DNA of 64,000 nucleotides, taken from the NCBI RefSeq assembly GCF_030463565.1, contig NC_134651.1:11606734-11670733 (forward strand), written 5' to 3'. The stretch is from Pelecanus crispus. Its lineage: Eukaryota; Chordata; Aves; Pelecaniformes; Pelecanidae. The notes under the pieces are model-generated. The model saw nothing but the letters and a program-made list of their open reading frames with translations, did no database searches and had not been told where the DNA came from. Below, one piece after another: positions 20,801-31,500 of the stretch (position 1 is the first letter of the stretch; each line of letters starts with the position of its first letter). Position numbers and translations under genes: made by a program.

Positions 20801-23800
20801 AACAGTTTTGAATTAGTTGCTGCTAATTGTGCTGGGAGGGTGTTATTTGTATCCCACTCTCCCAAAGCCCAAAGAAAGTAGCATATGAAATAAGATGGTG
20901 TGCTTTTTCCGTGCTCTCTCCTCCCGACCTGAAAGATGAATTACAAACCAAATTTAATCTGTGTGATACAGCACAGTATTGCACCTTTTACTTCTGCACT
21001 CTGACAAGCATAAATGCTGCAGAAATAGGGCATGATGATCAAAACCTAAAAAAAATGTAACATAGAAAGACATTTGTTGCAAAAGCATGGCTATTTGTAG
21101 AAGTTTTTGAGAACAAGAGTAGAACACCGTTAGCTTGGCTAGGAAGGTTCATCCTCCCACGTGAACTGAAGGGAAGGTGATGGGTGGTGCTGCTGTATTC
21201 TGGAGCAGTATCTCTGCCTGGATCAGCTTAGGAGCCTTATCCGCTGAAACACGATCACTGTGTATGTCCGCATTGCTAACAGTTTTGCACAAACATCAAG
21301 CAAGTACAGTTCGTTTCCAGGAAAGCTGAATGCACAGGTGTATTAAGATATTAATAAACTCCTCCTGCCTAAAACAGGTCAGGAGGAAAGGGAAAGATTA
21401 ATCTTTTCTCTAGGTCCAAACGCATCACATCCCTCTTCTGTATTTTGCCAGGGGAAGGGTGGGAAAATCACTGCTCCCCGCTGCACTGCGTGAGCTGGCC
21501 TCCGCTCTCCCCAGTTTCTGATCTGCAACACAGATTTTTCAGCAATGAAGCAACATAAAACACATGGACTTGAATGTCTGAATGAGTCATTTGCAGAGCT
21601 GCAAGCACAATGAGACTGCAGTAATGAAACGGTGGGAGCTTGGAGAGGGTCCATGCTGCAAAGCGAGGGGTCCCTGTGATGTTGCTTAGGTCTTGAGCAT
21701 CCCACAAGGTCCTGTGCCCCACAGGCCCTGAAAATCAGAGCAGCCACATGGGAAGTGCTGAGTTCCAGGAAACGGTTGGCTCATGGCACCGGGTCTTTCA
21801 TGCTCCAGTCCTGCTAACCCCTTTCTGTGCAGCTACAACTGGCATGGCAGAGAGGATTTTGGTACCAGGTCCATATGGGGAGGTTATTAGCACATATGGT
21901 GGTGTGTGCATAGTCCTGTGGGCAAGCATCTGTGGTCCAGCAGGCAGAGAGATGCCTGGCATGGCATGGACAGGCATGTCTAACCAGGTATTGCTGCAGG
22001 CAGTTCAGAGGGCAGTGGTCACGAGCCTCCCCAGACCCCGTGCACAGCAGCGGGATTTTTAGGAAGACTTGGACACTAGCAGCACTAAATGTGTGCAGGG
22101 AATATTTGTGACTCTTCTTGTTCTTCAATGCAAACGGGGACCAAATCCATTATATACCATAACTTCTCTTAAATTAAAGGCAACCATACCCGTTTCTTGC
22201 TTTAACAAGTAATGACCTATTATGCAATAACATTATTGCTGATTATTAATGTCTTTGTTTGCAGGAAACTGGACTGTGGTTTTCATGTGACAAACCCAGC
22301 CCACTGATGTCCTGAAATAGGTTGTATGCAAGAGAGATTTAAGAGGGGAATGGCTGACCAAGTCACAGCAGTTTCTGACAGCCCTGCTACAAGTACCACA
22401 CTGGCTCCTGCCCCCCTCTCCATCTTCTCAACGGGATGTTAATGCTGGAGCCTGAGGTTCATGGACTAAGAATTACTATTCTCAGTGATCCTGTTGTTAA
22501 TGCTTTTGCCACAAATATTTTCCTCTTCCTCTTAAACTGTGAAGATGGATACAAGATAGAAAGGAAAATGAGTAGCGATGTCTCTCCACTCTCCGGCTGT
22601 AGGCAGTACACAGGTGTTTCAGCAGTGCTAGACCTCTGGGGCTTTTTTCAACCTGCCAAGCTGCCCACATGGGTTGGTGTCTCCTAGGAAAGAGAAATAT
22701 GGCCCTGCTGAGAATAAATTATTGCTTTCCAGGAGAGTGACTTGCAGTAGCTGCAGTGCAATGGGAAATCTTTCAGTCTGCTCTGAGAACTCAAAGTCCT
22801 GAACTAATAGGCTGTGTGTGGGAGGCAGACCTGGAAATGATGGACAATAAAAGATCAGGCACTGCACAGGGATAGAGAATTGGGAACAAGCTGATGAATG
22901 CAGTCTCTCTAGACCTCCCTATTTCTGGACTTGTTATGGTTTGCAGTGCTGCAGGCTAAATTCGAGGTCATGGGACTTTTCCTTGAGCCGTCCAATTAAT
23001 TTCTGAGTTCTACACTTCATGGCTGAGAGCTCTGATCAGTGAGAGAGTAAAAAGCACCAGCAAGCATAACAACTGTCAGCATGCTCATCAGGAGGGGCTG
23101 AACCCAGGAAACTCATGCTGAAAATGCAAGCCTCAGCAGCCAGGACCAAGCATCCCAACACAGAAGGCCAAGAAGAAGACATCCTCTGTGTATGAGGTAC
23201 ATTGGAAAGGACATCTGGGGAGAGAGGGAAGAACAGCTCTCCACAGGGGTGTCTGGATTTGTGTCAAAGGAAGATGCCTCCTCAAGCACCATCCACTCTG
23301 ACTGAAGTATGTTGTGGTCCCCAGCCAGCCTTGCAGAGCCCACAGGTCTGGAAGGCAAGCCTGACATGACAGCTCTCCACTCTTGTTAGCCCAAGGCATC
23401 TCCTGGTATTCCACATATCTCCATGGACACCAGTCCAATCACATCTTGCTGCTTCTTTGGGGACTATCTTTTCCTTCAGGGCAAAGAGAAAAGCTGTTTC
23501 GTTCTAGCGCCTCATTGCAATTCTTTGCTAGTAGTAAAACAGTGACTGCACCACCCCATTGCTCCTCCCACCTGACCTGTGCAGCCAGCATCTTCTGGGC
23601 TTGCCAGGATCCATCCCATCGGTGCACAAGTAACTCTCTGCTTCGCAGTCGTGCATGTAACAGGGTTTTGTGTGGCTGAGATTCTGGTCTTAATTGCAGT
23701 GCTGTGAACCCAAACTAGCGCTGCAATGCTCCTCAAGCTCAGAGGATCTCCTGAAGGGACATCTGTTTGTTTCTGTCCAAGATTCAGATTCAGCTCAGTT

Positions 23801-26756
23801 AAGTTGCCTGGGCAGCACGTGCTCCATATTCCCCAGGAGGCAGAAGCAGGTCCTTAGATCCTATGGGGAAAGATGTGGTAGGAGAGTTGGATAAATAAAG
23901 ACCATCACTGCCACAAACTAAGCCTTGGTTTTTTTGGTCAACTTAGTGATACTCCTCTACCAGATCCAATGGCTCAAGTCAGTTTGTTTCAAGCGCTACT
24001 TTAAATTTGTTGCTAATGTTTGTTTTGGGGTGTGGGGGAGCAGATACTGTACACCTGTTTAGAAAACTAATTGTCAGGTGTTGCTTCCTAGCCCTCATGG
24101 TCTGCAGGCCTTGGCTTTGAAGCTGCCGCTGGCTCTTCAGTCTGGCTGTGCTTTTCTTGCTGCAGTCAGGGCTGATGACAGCAAATCCCAGATCTTGAAT
24201 CAGGGCAAGTTTTAATACTGTACAGGCCTTGTTTATGTAACAGCTGCCATCCCACAGGGATGAATCCGGGACCGGCAGCACTGAAAGCATTAGCTGCTGC
24301 CACTGGAGCTAAAGATGAAACTCCTCTGGTTGGTAGCGCCAATACATTTATATCCTTTAGAACAAACACTGGAGGAGACTTGTGACACACTTAAAAGTGG
24401 GTTATGCCTACATAAGCATTTTCCTCCCACCATCATATTAAGGGAGTATGTAGACTTGCAGGACCACAGGTGTGAAAACGCTGCTGATGCTGCCGCCGGC
24501 CCATTGCCCAGAGCTAGTCTGAATGGAGTGTACACACCATTATTTACTAGCACAGTTTTCTTCTAGCGCTCACGCCCTCCGTTTTACTCTCAGATCTGCT
24601 CCAGCACTGGAGAAATAGAGGACAGAAAAGTGTAGGGAGGACCCTGGCTCCCTTGGCTTAAACAACACTCTCTGCTCACCTTTCCTAACACATTTTGCAA
24701 CCTCTTTGGCATTGGGCTTCAGCATGTCATCAGCTCAAAAACAGCCATCCACCTCTGAAAAACAGCTCTGGTTGCTTCCACTGCCCAGGGGCCAAAGATA
24801 TGCTCACGCTCAGAACAATTTCAGGTCCACACCCTAAAATACAAGTGATTCACCTTGAAGCTTTAACACAGTTTAATTCTCTCCATCATCCATACTTTGT
24901 CCTTTCTGTTTATGCTCTTTAACTACATTGCTCATTAACTGCACGGCTATTTACCCGTACACTCTAGTGTGTTTGATGCAGACAAAGGTCTGTTTAATGA
25001 CTGGCTTCTGTCTTGAAAGCCACCCTTTGCTGGGACATAGCATTTATAAAGCATGACGTGCACCTTGCAGCTTCTTCCCCAGTAAAATCTCAGCCAAACC
25101 AATCTAAAATTGCGTAATTCTGAGTTCTGGGGAACAGGCTGCATGGAAATGCAGCAGCCACATGTGTTCTCAGCTGCTTTGCCATGGGAAGGGCTCTGCT
25201 TCTGTGCGTCTGTCTATCAATTCTTCTGTCCCAAAATATTAGAGCGCCTGCAATGGAGCTGATTTTCATTTTTGTCAGAAATGGAGTTGGAGCTCGGCAG
25301 GACATGTTACCATGTGTCATGTGTCAGGGAGCTCTGAAAGGATTCTCTGGTACCTTAAGGGTGTCCTTGAATCGTTGCTTTGCATGGTGACACCTTTTAC
25401 TTGTACTGCTGGCCCCTGGACTTGGAAGGAATATTCAGGGTCTAGTTTTACTTCCAGATTCCCATCTCTACTGTTTACCCAAGTGTAGTTCAGCTTTTCT
25501 ATCAGATTGACTCCCACAAACATTCCTGACAGGAGAGCAAGGACTGCGGTGCAAACAGGCCCTTGTTATATAAACCACTTAACTGAGACATCAGCCAAAT
25601 TTCGCTGGTGGAAAGATGTCAGATGAGGACAGGGTATTTAAACACAGCAGGGGAGAAGCTACAGCTCAGGGTTTGTTAAGGATATTTACAGCCCTTTGTG
25701 AGAGGAAACGCGGCTATGTCCATCTCCTCCTTCACTGACTTCCCCGCGGCGGGGGCTGGATGCCCCATGTCAGACTTCACTGGGGAGCGGGCGCTGCGGC
25801 CCCTCAGCCACTGCCACACAGGGATGTGCAGCCGCAGTTCCCAGCCCCCCCGCTCCATCCCTTTCAGTGGGCAAAGCTTGACCGGGAAAGCCCTGGGAGA
25901 AGTTCACAGACCCTTTAACTGGTCCGAATCCCTTCAGAGGGGCACAGCAGGGGCTTTCCTGGCCTCCTTCATGTCCTGCTCCAAACCCGGCTTGCTGCAA
26001 AGAGCGTCACAGGCCTGCGGCCGTGGCCGAGGCCGAGGGGGAACACAGCTGCTGCCCGCAGAAGCCAGCGCTCCAGCCCAAGCTGTGCTAAAGGTTAAGC
26101 CCCATATAAGGACACAGCCGCACTTTCCCCGGCCGAAAGGCTGTAAATAACCGGCAGCAAGTGGCAGGCTGGTGCGAACCGCCAACGAACCGCTAACCGG
26201 CAGACCAGGCGGCTGCACCTGAGCCCGAAGCCGGACACGCCGCTCCTCCCCCTCCGCCCGCCAGCCCCTGCCGCTCCGGCCGCCGCCGCTCCGCCTCTGC
26301 AAACCAGGCAGCGCCCTGCGGCACCTCCCGCTGCCGGGAGCCGCGCCGCGGCAGTGCCTGCGGCGGGAGGGGGGGGAACCGAGATCACCCTCACCCTCCC
26401 CACAGCTCGGCTGCGGCCCCTCGGCTCGGCGTGCTGCTGTCCGAGCAGAGAGCGGGGCTCCTTCCTCTCGCCCCACACTCGCTCGGGGCTCCCCGCACTG
26501 CACGGGGTGCGCGGTGCTGCGCTGCGCTGCATGGCACCGCCTTGCGTTGCGCCGCATTGCACTGGCATTGCAGCGCGCTGCACCGCGCTGCTGCCGCGCC
26601 GCGCGCCCTGCCCCGGGGCGCGCGCCCCGCCCCGGCGGCTCGCGCCGGCCGGCGGCGAACGTTCCAGACCCCCCACGCTGCGGCAGGAGCGGCGGGAAGG
26701 GAGTGGGCGGGGCACGGCTGGGAGGGGCGGGGCAACGGAGGCGGCCCGCGCGCGGG

Positions 26757-26776
26757 GCATTCTGGGAAACGTAGTT
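26757..26776 (-). promoter_or_regulatory. ZNF143/Staf-type binding site
   Basis: The minus strand reads AACTACGTTTCCCAGAATGC, a near-perfect match to the long ZNF143 motif (ACTACAATTCCCAGAATGC class) found in many CpG-island promoters, about 150-160 bp upstream of the likely ABCC5 start. Recognition is by motif only. Confidence 0.7.
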
Positions 26777-26875
26777 CTCGAGCCTCCAGCCAGTGGGCAG
26801 CCGGCGCGGGGCGAGGACTGCATTTCCCGTGGGGCGCCACGAAGGAACGGGCACCGCAGCCCCCGCCCCCCTCCC

Positions 26876-26887
26876 TGCGCAGGCGCA
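26876..26887. promoter_or_regulatory. NRF1-like site
   Basis: TGCGCAGGCGCA differs by one base from the palindromic NRF1 consensus (YGCGCAYGCGCR). It sits 20 bp upstream of the TATA-like element in the ABCC5 core promoter. Confidence 0.55.
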
Positions 26888-26905
26888 GCGGGGACGCCGG
26901 AACCG

Positions 26906-26977
26906 CTATAAGGGATGTTGTTTGGCTTTGCGGCCGCTGAGTGGAGAAGCCGCAGCGGGGGCAGTCGCCGGGCGGAG
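26906..26977 (+). promoter_or_regulatory. ABCC5: ABCC5 core promoter and non-coding exon 1
   Basis: A TATA-like CTATAAGG (26906-26913) is followed by a leader that ends GGGCGGAG before the donor GTGAGC at 26978. Exon 1 is inferred: the strong donor, its position in the CpG island, and the 3' partner acceptor at 28371-28372 support it. The transcription start is not known; TATA spacing would put it near 26935-26940, but a CpG-island promoter may start upstream. If it starts before 26915 the leader carries an upstream ATG. Confidence 0.6.
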
Positions 26978-28372
26978 GTGAGCGGGGCCGCCCCGCCCGT
27001 TACCGGGACCGGGCGCTGAGGTGCGGGTGGGAAGAGACCCTTTGTGTGGGTGGGGGGGCCGCCGCGCGGCTGAGGAGGCGGCTTTGCCGTCCCCTTTCCT
27101 GTGAGGGGGCCGGTCGAGCAGCCCCCCCCCCGTGAGGAGGGCTGCGCTGTGCCCCCCTCCCGCCGACAGCTCGGGGCCATCGCTGTCCGTCCCACCCCTG
27201 CTGGAGCGGGGTGTGTGTGTGTGTCTCTGAGCGGGGAGGGCCTCTCTTGTTCGAGGCGGGGGGGAGCTCGGGGGGCTGCCCCCCGGGTTGCCTGGCGGGT
27301 GGCAGGTCGGGGGAGGCTGGCTCGCATCCCTGTTGCAGGAGGGATGGAGGGCCGGCAGGGTGCAGCAGCCCCGGGACCCGCTGCTCTGCAGCATCCTCGC
27401 CCGGCGCTGACACTACCGCCCCGGGGGTGGGGGAGTAGCGCCGAGCCGTGCAGGGTGGGGGGCGGCCGGTGAGCTGGGGCTGGCTGCTGGGGAGCAGCTG
27501 GAGCGCTGCCTCGGAGGGGGCTTGTGTCAGCGGATGGGAGGAGGAAGCCGTTTCTGCAGGCGGCGGAGAGATGGCAGCCCAGTGCACCAAGCCAAACCTG
27601 CTGATGCAGATTCTGACTAATGTAACTTAATCAGCCTTCTTCCATCGTGTTAGTTTAAGGCAAGTGACAGAACGCAATAAAGCAGAGCTATGAAACAAAG
27701 TCTTGCAGTGGGAGGTGATTTTCTTCTTGGGACTCTGATTCTCCTTCTGACCTTACAGTGCAATTTGGTAGGTTGAGGGAAAACCTGCAGCACTGGAGGT
27801 GTGACTCCTTCCTGTGCATGTTCGTACTTAATGATAGCTCAAGCCTATGGAGTAAGGGTATAATGCAATAGAGAAGGAAGATATTTTTCTCTAGAGTGTG
27901 TGTGAAATGACTAATTTTATCATGTGATATCTCTAGAGAGATCAGTTTTGCAAAACTTTGTGCTGATAAGTTGTAGGATTTGTTTGTACCTGAAGTTGCA
28001 CATAAGAGTTCAGGGATTTGATCTTCCAAGTCAAGTTTCTCAAGGTTTCAACTAAATACTGTAGGTATTACTTTCATCTGTCAGATTGCATAATCGTATT
28101 TCAGCATTCTGAGGGAGGAAGTATGACAGTACTCTAGTGCACTGAGAATCGTTGTACTATTTGGTTACCTCAGGGTATGTTTAAACTAGTTCAGGAGAAG
28201 TTAGTCTTGTGTGGGTTTCTGAAGTTGCATTATTGCAGTTCTGTCATAATAAAACTCTTTTGCAATTGCTTTCTGATTTTTATTTCAAAAATAAACTTTG
28301 AAAATAGGTGACTAAAAGGAACTCCTGTGCTGGGCATAGCATATAATGAAGTGGAATTTAATTATTTTTCAG
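26978..28372 (+). other. ABCC5: ABCC5 intron 1
   Basis: A 1.4-kb intron, CpG-rich in its first 500 bases and AT-rich afterwards. It ends with the polypyrimidine tract ATTATTTTTCAG. No other element is recognised. Confidence 0.65.
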
Positions 28373-28419
28373 ATATTTGAGGTGAAAAATACACGTGTAA
28401 ACCCTGGCGTTTACAGAAG
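28373..28419 (+). other. ABCC5: ABCC5 exon 2, 5'-untranslated part
   Basis: Leader sequence between the acceptor TTTTTCAG and the start codon. It holds no ATG of its own. The base three before the start is A, a favourable context. Confidence 0.75.
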
Positions 28420-28548
28420 ATGAAAGACATCGACATAGGAAAAGAGTACATTATACCCAGTCCTGGGTATAGAAGTGTGAGGGAGAGAGCCAACTCGGTG
28501 CAGCATGAAGAGCAGGAAGGGTCAAAATTTCGGCATGCAAAACATAAG
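28420..28548 (+). CDS. ABCC5: ABCC5 coding exon 2 (residues 1-43)
   Basis: Starts [20 protein letters not shown], the invariant vertebrate ABCC5 N-terminus, which fixes the start codon. The rest ([20 protein letters not shown]) is variable cytosolic sequence. The donor is GTCAGT; exit phase is 0. Confidence 0.96.
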
Positions 28549-31500
28549 GTCAGTTTTTCTTCATTGTTTGTGTTGCAGTCTATGCTTATTAAATTACATG
28601 CAGCAGCCCTTTTGCTGTGCCAGCTCTATATAGATTCACTGCATTGAAGGTCAATAATGAATATTCCCTTTTGTTTGGAAGAGGTCATTCCAAGGGGTAC
28701 TGTAGCTATCTTAGTAATAAGTCTGAGCACTTATTAAGCGTTTTTCACTTTTAAATGTGGCTTTTTAGTAACATTTGAACAAAATAGACTTTTTTCCTAG
28801 TATTTAGATCTTGATATGAATCCAGGAAATGTTTTAAGCTTTTGTACTTAAGAGAATCATTACAACCAAGTAAGAACAGTGAAGAGCTCAGCACAAATCA
28901 TACACCATTCAGTGTTGGCAGCTGAAAAAACTCTTAATCATGCCATGTTTTTCTCAAGGATTAATTTTCTAAGGCAGATGTCTAGCTTGCTCTAGTAGTA
29001 AGACTTTTACTTTTTCCCCTCAGATGGAAGTAATCTGTATTGAATGCTGTTTCTTGTGTGTATTTTACATGGTGAGGTGCAGTCACAATTACTTCTAGTT
29101 TAATTTGAGAGCTGGGTCTTGAAATAACCACTGGCTTAGAGCTTGCATGTCATTGTTCTGAGCTTCTAATTTTTAGAGCTTGTTCTTACTGAAAAGAGTG
29201 CATATATCAAGTGCTATAGGGCAAAAAAAAAAAAAAAACCCAGATACACCCATTAGATAAATGAAAAACCCCATGGATAAATGGAAACACCGGTGAAAGA
29301 TATGGTCTGAAGCTAATAACCTGTGCAAGTTGAAGAAAACTAAAAATTCTACCTGCTCTGGATGCTAGCACTGAAATATTTTTTGCATGTCCTGTTCTTA
29401 ACTCTTCCTAAAATACTAATGTAGAAGCTTCTGAAGCCAAACAAATACAATTAATACTGCCTATGTCTGATTTTTTGCAGTGACAAGGTACTTGCAAATG
29501 TGTTGCTGGGTGTTCCATATAGATTGCCCATGACAGCACTGCTGTGAGAGGGCTGGAAATAGAGGAACTGGTCTTACTCATATGGAGAAATTGTGAAGAC
29601 TGGTTTTTTTAAAGGCTTAACTTTTGTTGCATTATAGTAGACACTGAGATACTATGTGTTTCAATAAGGTTTACCTTGTTTCACTGAGGCTTAAAGAGTT
29701 TTCTCAGGTGTTATGCCTGCTAACAGTGCTGCACTGCTGTTTTTTGAGATTGGAGCGATCTGCTCTGCAGCAGCCTGAGCGCAGTTTGCACTTGCAGGCC
29801 CTGCAGCTCCTGGTGTCCCTACAGGCTCTATGACTCAGCAGACTACTGCTGACAGTGTTCAGAGGAAGGTAGAGTGTCTGATTGCATTAGAGCAGGCACT
29901 GATGCATAACTAAGAGCCCGATGGAGTCACAGTGCAGCTTCTTAACGGCATTTATTATGTTGATGTCAGGGGCTTGCCATCCCCTGTACACCATCCGGTA
30001 GCAAATCTGCTCTGTCACATTACTGGTGACAACAGTGATGCCATTGGTGGGCAGCTTTTTCCTGACCAGTGGCAGTGGAGTTGGGCAGTAATCATAGCAT
30101 GTTATCTCTGCGGCATCTAATCGTGTTGATGCCTGTTTAACTTTTGAGAACAAAATCCTGATTTTTACCTCTAAACCTTTTAAATGAATGAAATCGATCA
30201 AACCAGCATATCTGTTTTTTTCTGAAGGCTGAAAGTGAGCTAAGTCCTGCACATCTGTACAGTGTGGCATTAAAATCTCTAACTCTGAGGCAGCTTCAGG
30301 TCAGCTTAGCTCTGTTGCTGTAGTCTTGTTTACCCTTCTACCTCTACCATTTGATTTGCTGCCTATGACTACAGGGTACTAGACCCAGATAACTGATTGC
30401 AAAAAGGGCATTCTGTAAAATTTGTCATTACTGATGCAAGAAAATGGCTTACCCCAGTTCTTACCTAGAACTTCATCTGTTTTGGTTTCTTGGAGTAGAG
30501 GAATGAACCTGACTTATCTTGCTAATGGAATTGGCTAGTTCTGACAGATGGGTACTGTGACATTTCACTTGCTTAGTTATCTTGTTCAGTATGCCAGGGC
30601 TGAGTTAATTTTTAGCTCAAACATTGGTACCCTTTTTGTTTTGCTAGCCTTATAGCTTGGCTGTATACAATCGATAAACACAAACAGCTCTGAATTTGTT
30701 GCTGCGTGTCAGTGAGATTAAATCCTGCTTACTTGCAAAATACTGAGGTCAAGTAAAAAGCTGTATTCATAATACCTTATCTAAGTTACATGTTTGTGTG
30801 TACCAAGCTTCTTCCTTTCTAGTTGAAACAAGCTCTGGTTTCAGCAGCATTCTTCTCCTTATCACTTAAATCATAGAATCATTTAGGTTGGAAAAGACCT
30901 TTAAGATCATCCAGTCCAACCAGTAACCTAACATTACCAAGTCCACCACTAAACCAATTAAGGTTTAATTGTTGGGATGCTTTATACTTTTGGTGACAGG
31001 GATAAGCAAAGACTTCTCTTCATGAGGCTGAGCTTTGCCTGTTTGGTCAAGCACTTCCTCTCTGTCTGTAACAAAAAGGTAGAAGCTGTAGCTCAGCTGT
31101 TAAGAAAACTGTTTGAAGGGGAGAGAAGGGACTGTGTCCTTCCCTACTTTATCCTTTATGAAACCTGGGATTGGGTGAGATGCTTAAGCTGGCTATTGGG
31201 CACATGTTGGCACAGCTGGTGATAGAACACATGGTGGGCTGATGTGATGAGGAAGGGTAGGACCACAGTGGTTCAGACAGAGGGGTTAAGCTGTCATTTG
31301 GACAACAGAGTCCAGTGTGCCATCAATAGAGATTTTGGGACTCTCAAATTTCTTGTAGGAAACCTATCTCAGGATTTGAACTAGCTTGACCAGCAAATGA
31401 CAAGGCTGTAAGCATAATCTGTATTGCAAGTAACAAGCTGCAAGCAGATTAAGGCTGTTATTCGGGACTGTTTTGCAGCAGACGTAGACTGCATGAGGTA

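Larger units (their letters stand above)
8780..26150. other. Intergenic spacer between EIF2B5 and ABCC5
   Basis: About 17 kb of moderately GC-rich sequence between two divergent promoters. Open frames up to about 220 codons occur but show low-complexity Pro/Ser/Cys-rich translations without domains or splice context, so none is called. One CR1 copy (17490-17805) and a possible degraded CR1-like fragment (about 11005-11130) are present. AATAAA hexamers near 14748 and 23894 have no gene attached to them. In mammals the HTR3C/D/E receptor genes occupy this interval; no such exon is recognisable here. Confidence 0.7.
26180..27480. promoter_or_regulatory. ABCC5: CpG island and promoter of ABCC5
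   Basis: A 1.3-kb GC/CpG-rich block surrounding the non-coding first exon. It holds two GC boxes (GTGGGCGGGGC at about 26704-26714 and GAGGGGCGGGGC at about 26722-26733), a strong ZNF143-type site on the minus strand (26757-26776), a weaker one on the plus strand (26817-26832), an NRF1-like TGCGCAGGCGCA (26876-26887) and a TATA-like CTATAAGG (26906-26913). The mix suggests broad, possibly bidirectional initiation near 26.9 kb. Island edges are by eye. Confidence 0.8.

Noticed and set aside
23894-23899. AATAAA in the spacer suggesting a transcript end
   Set aside because: No upstream exon structure or open frame can be tied to it; the hexamer is expected by chance at this length.
26095-27327. 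410-codon minus-strand open frame across the ABCC5 CpG island
   Set aside because: The translation is Arg/Pro/Ala/Gly low complexity. High GC removes stop codons, and overlapping frames on both strands are equally open. It covers the ABCC5 promoter and first exon.
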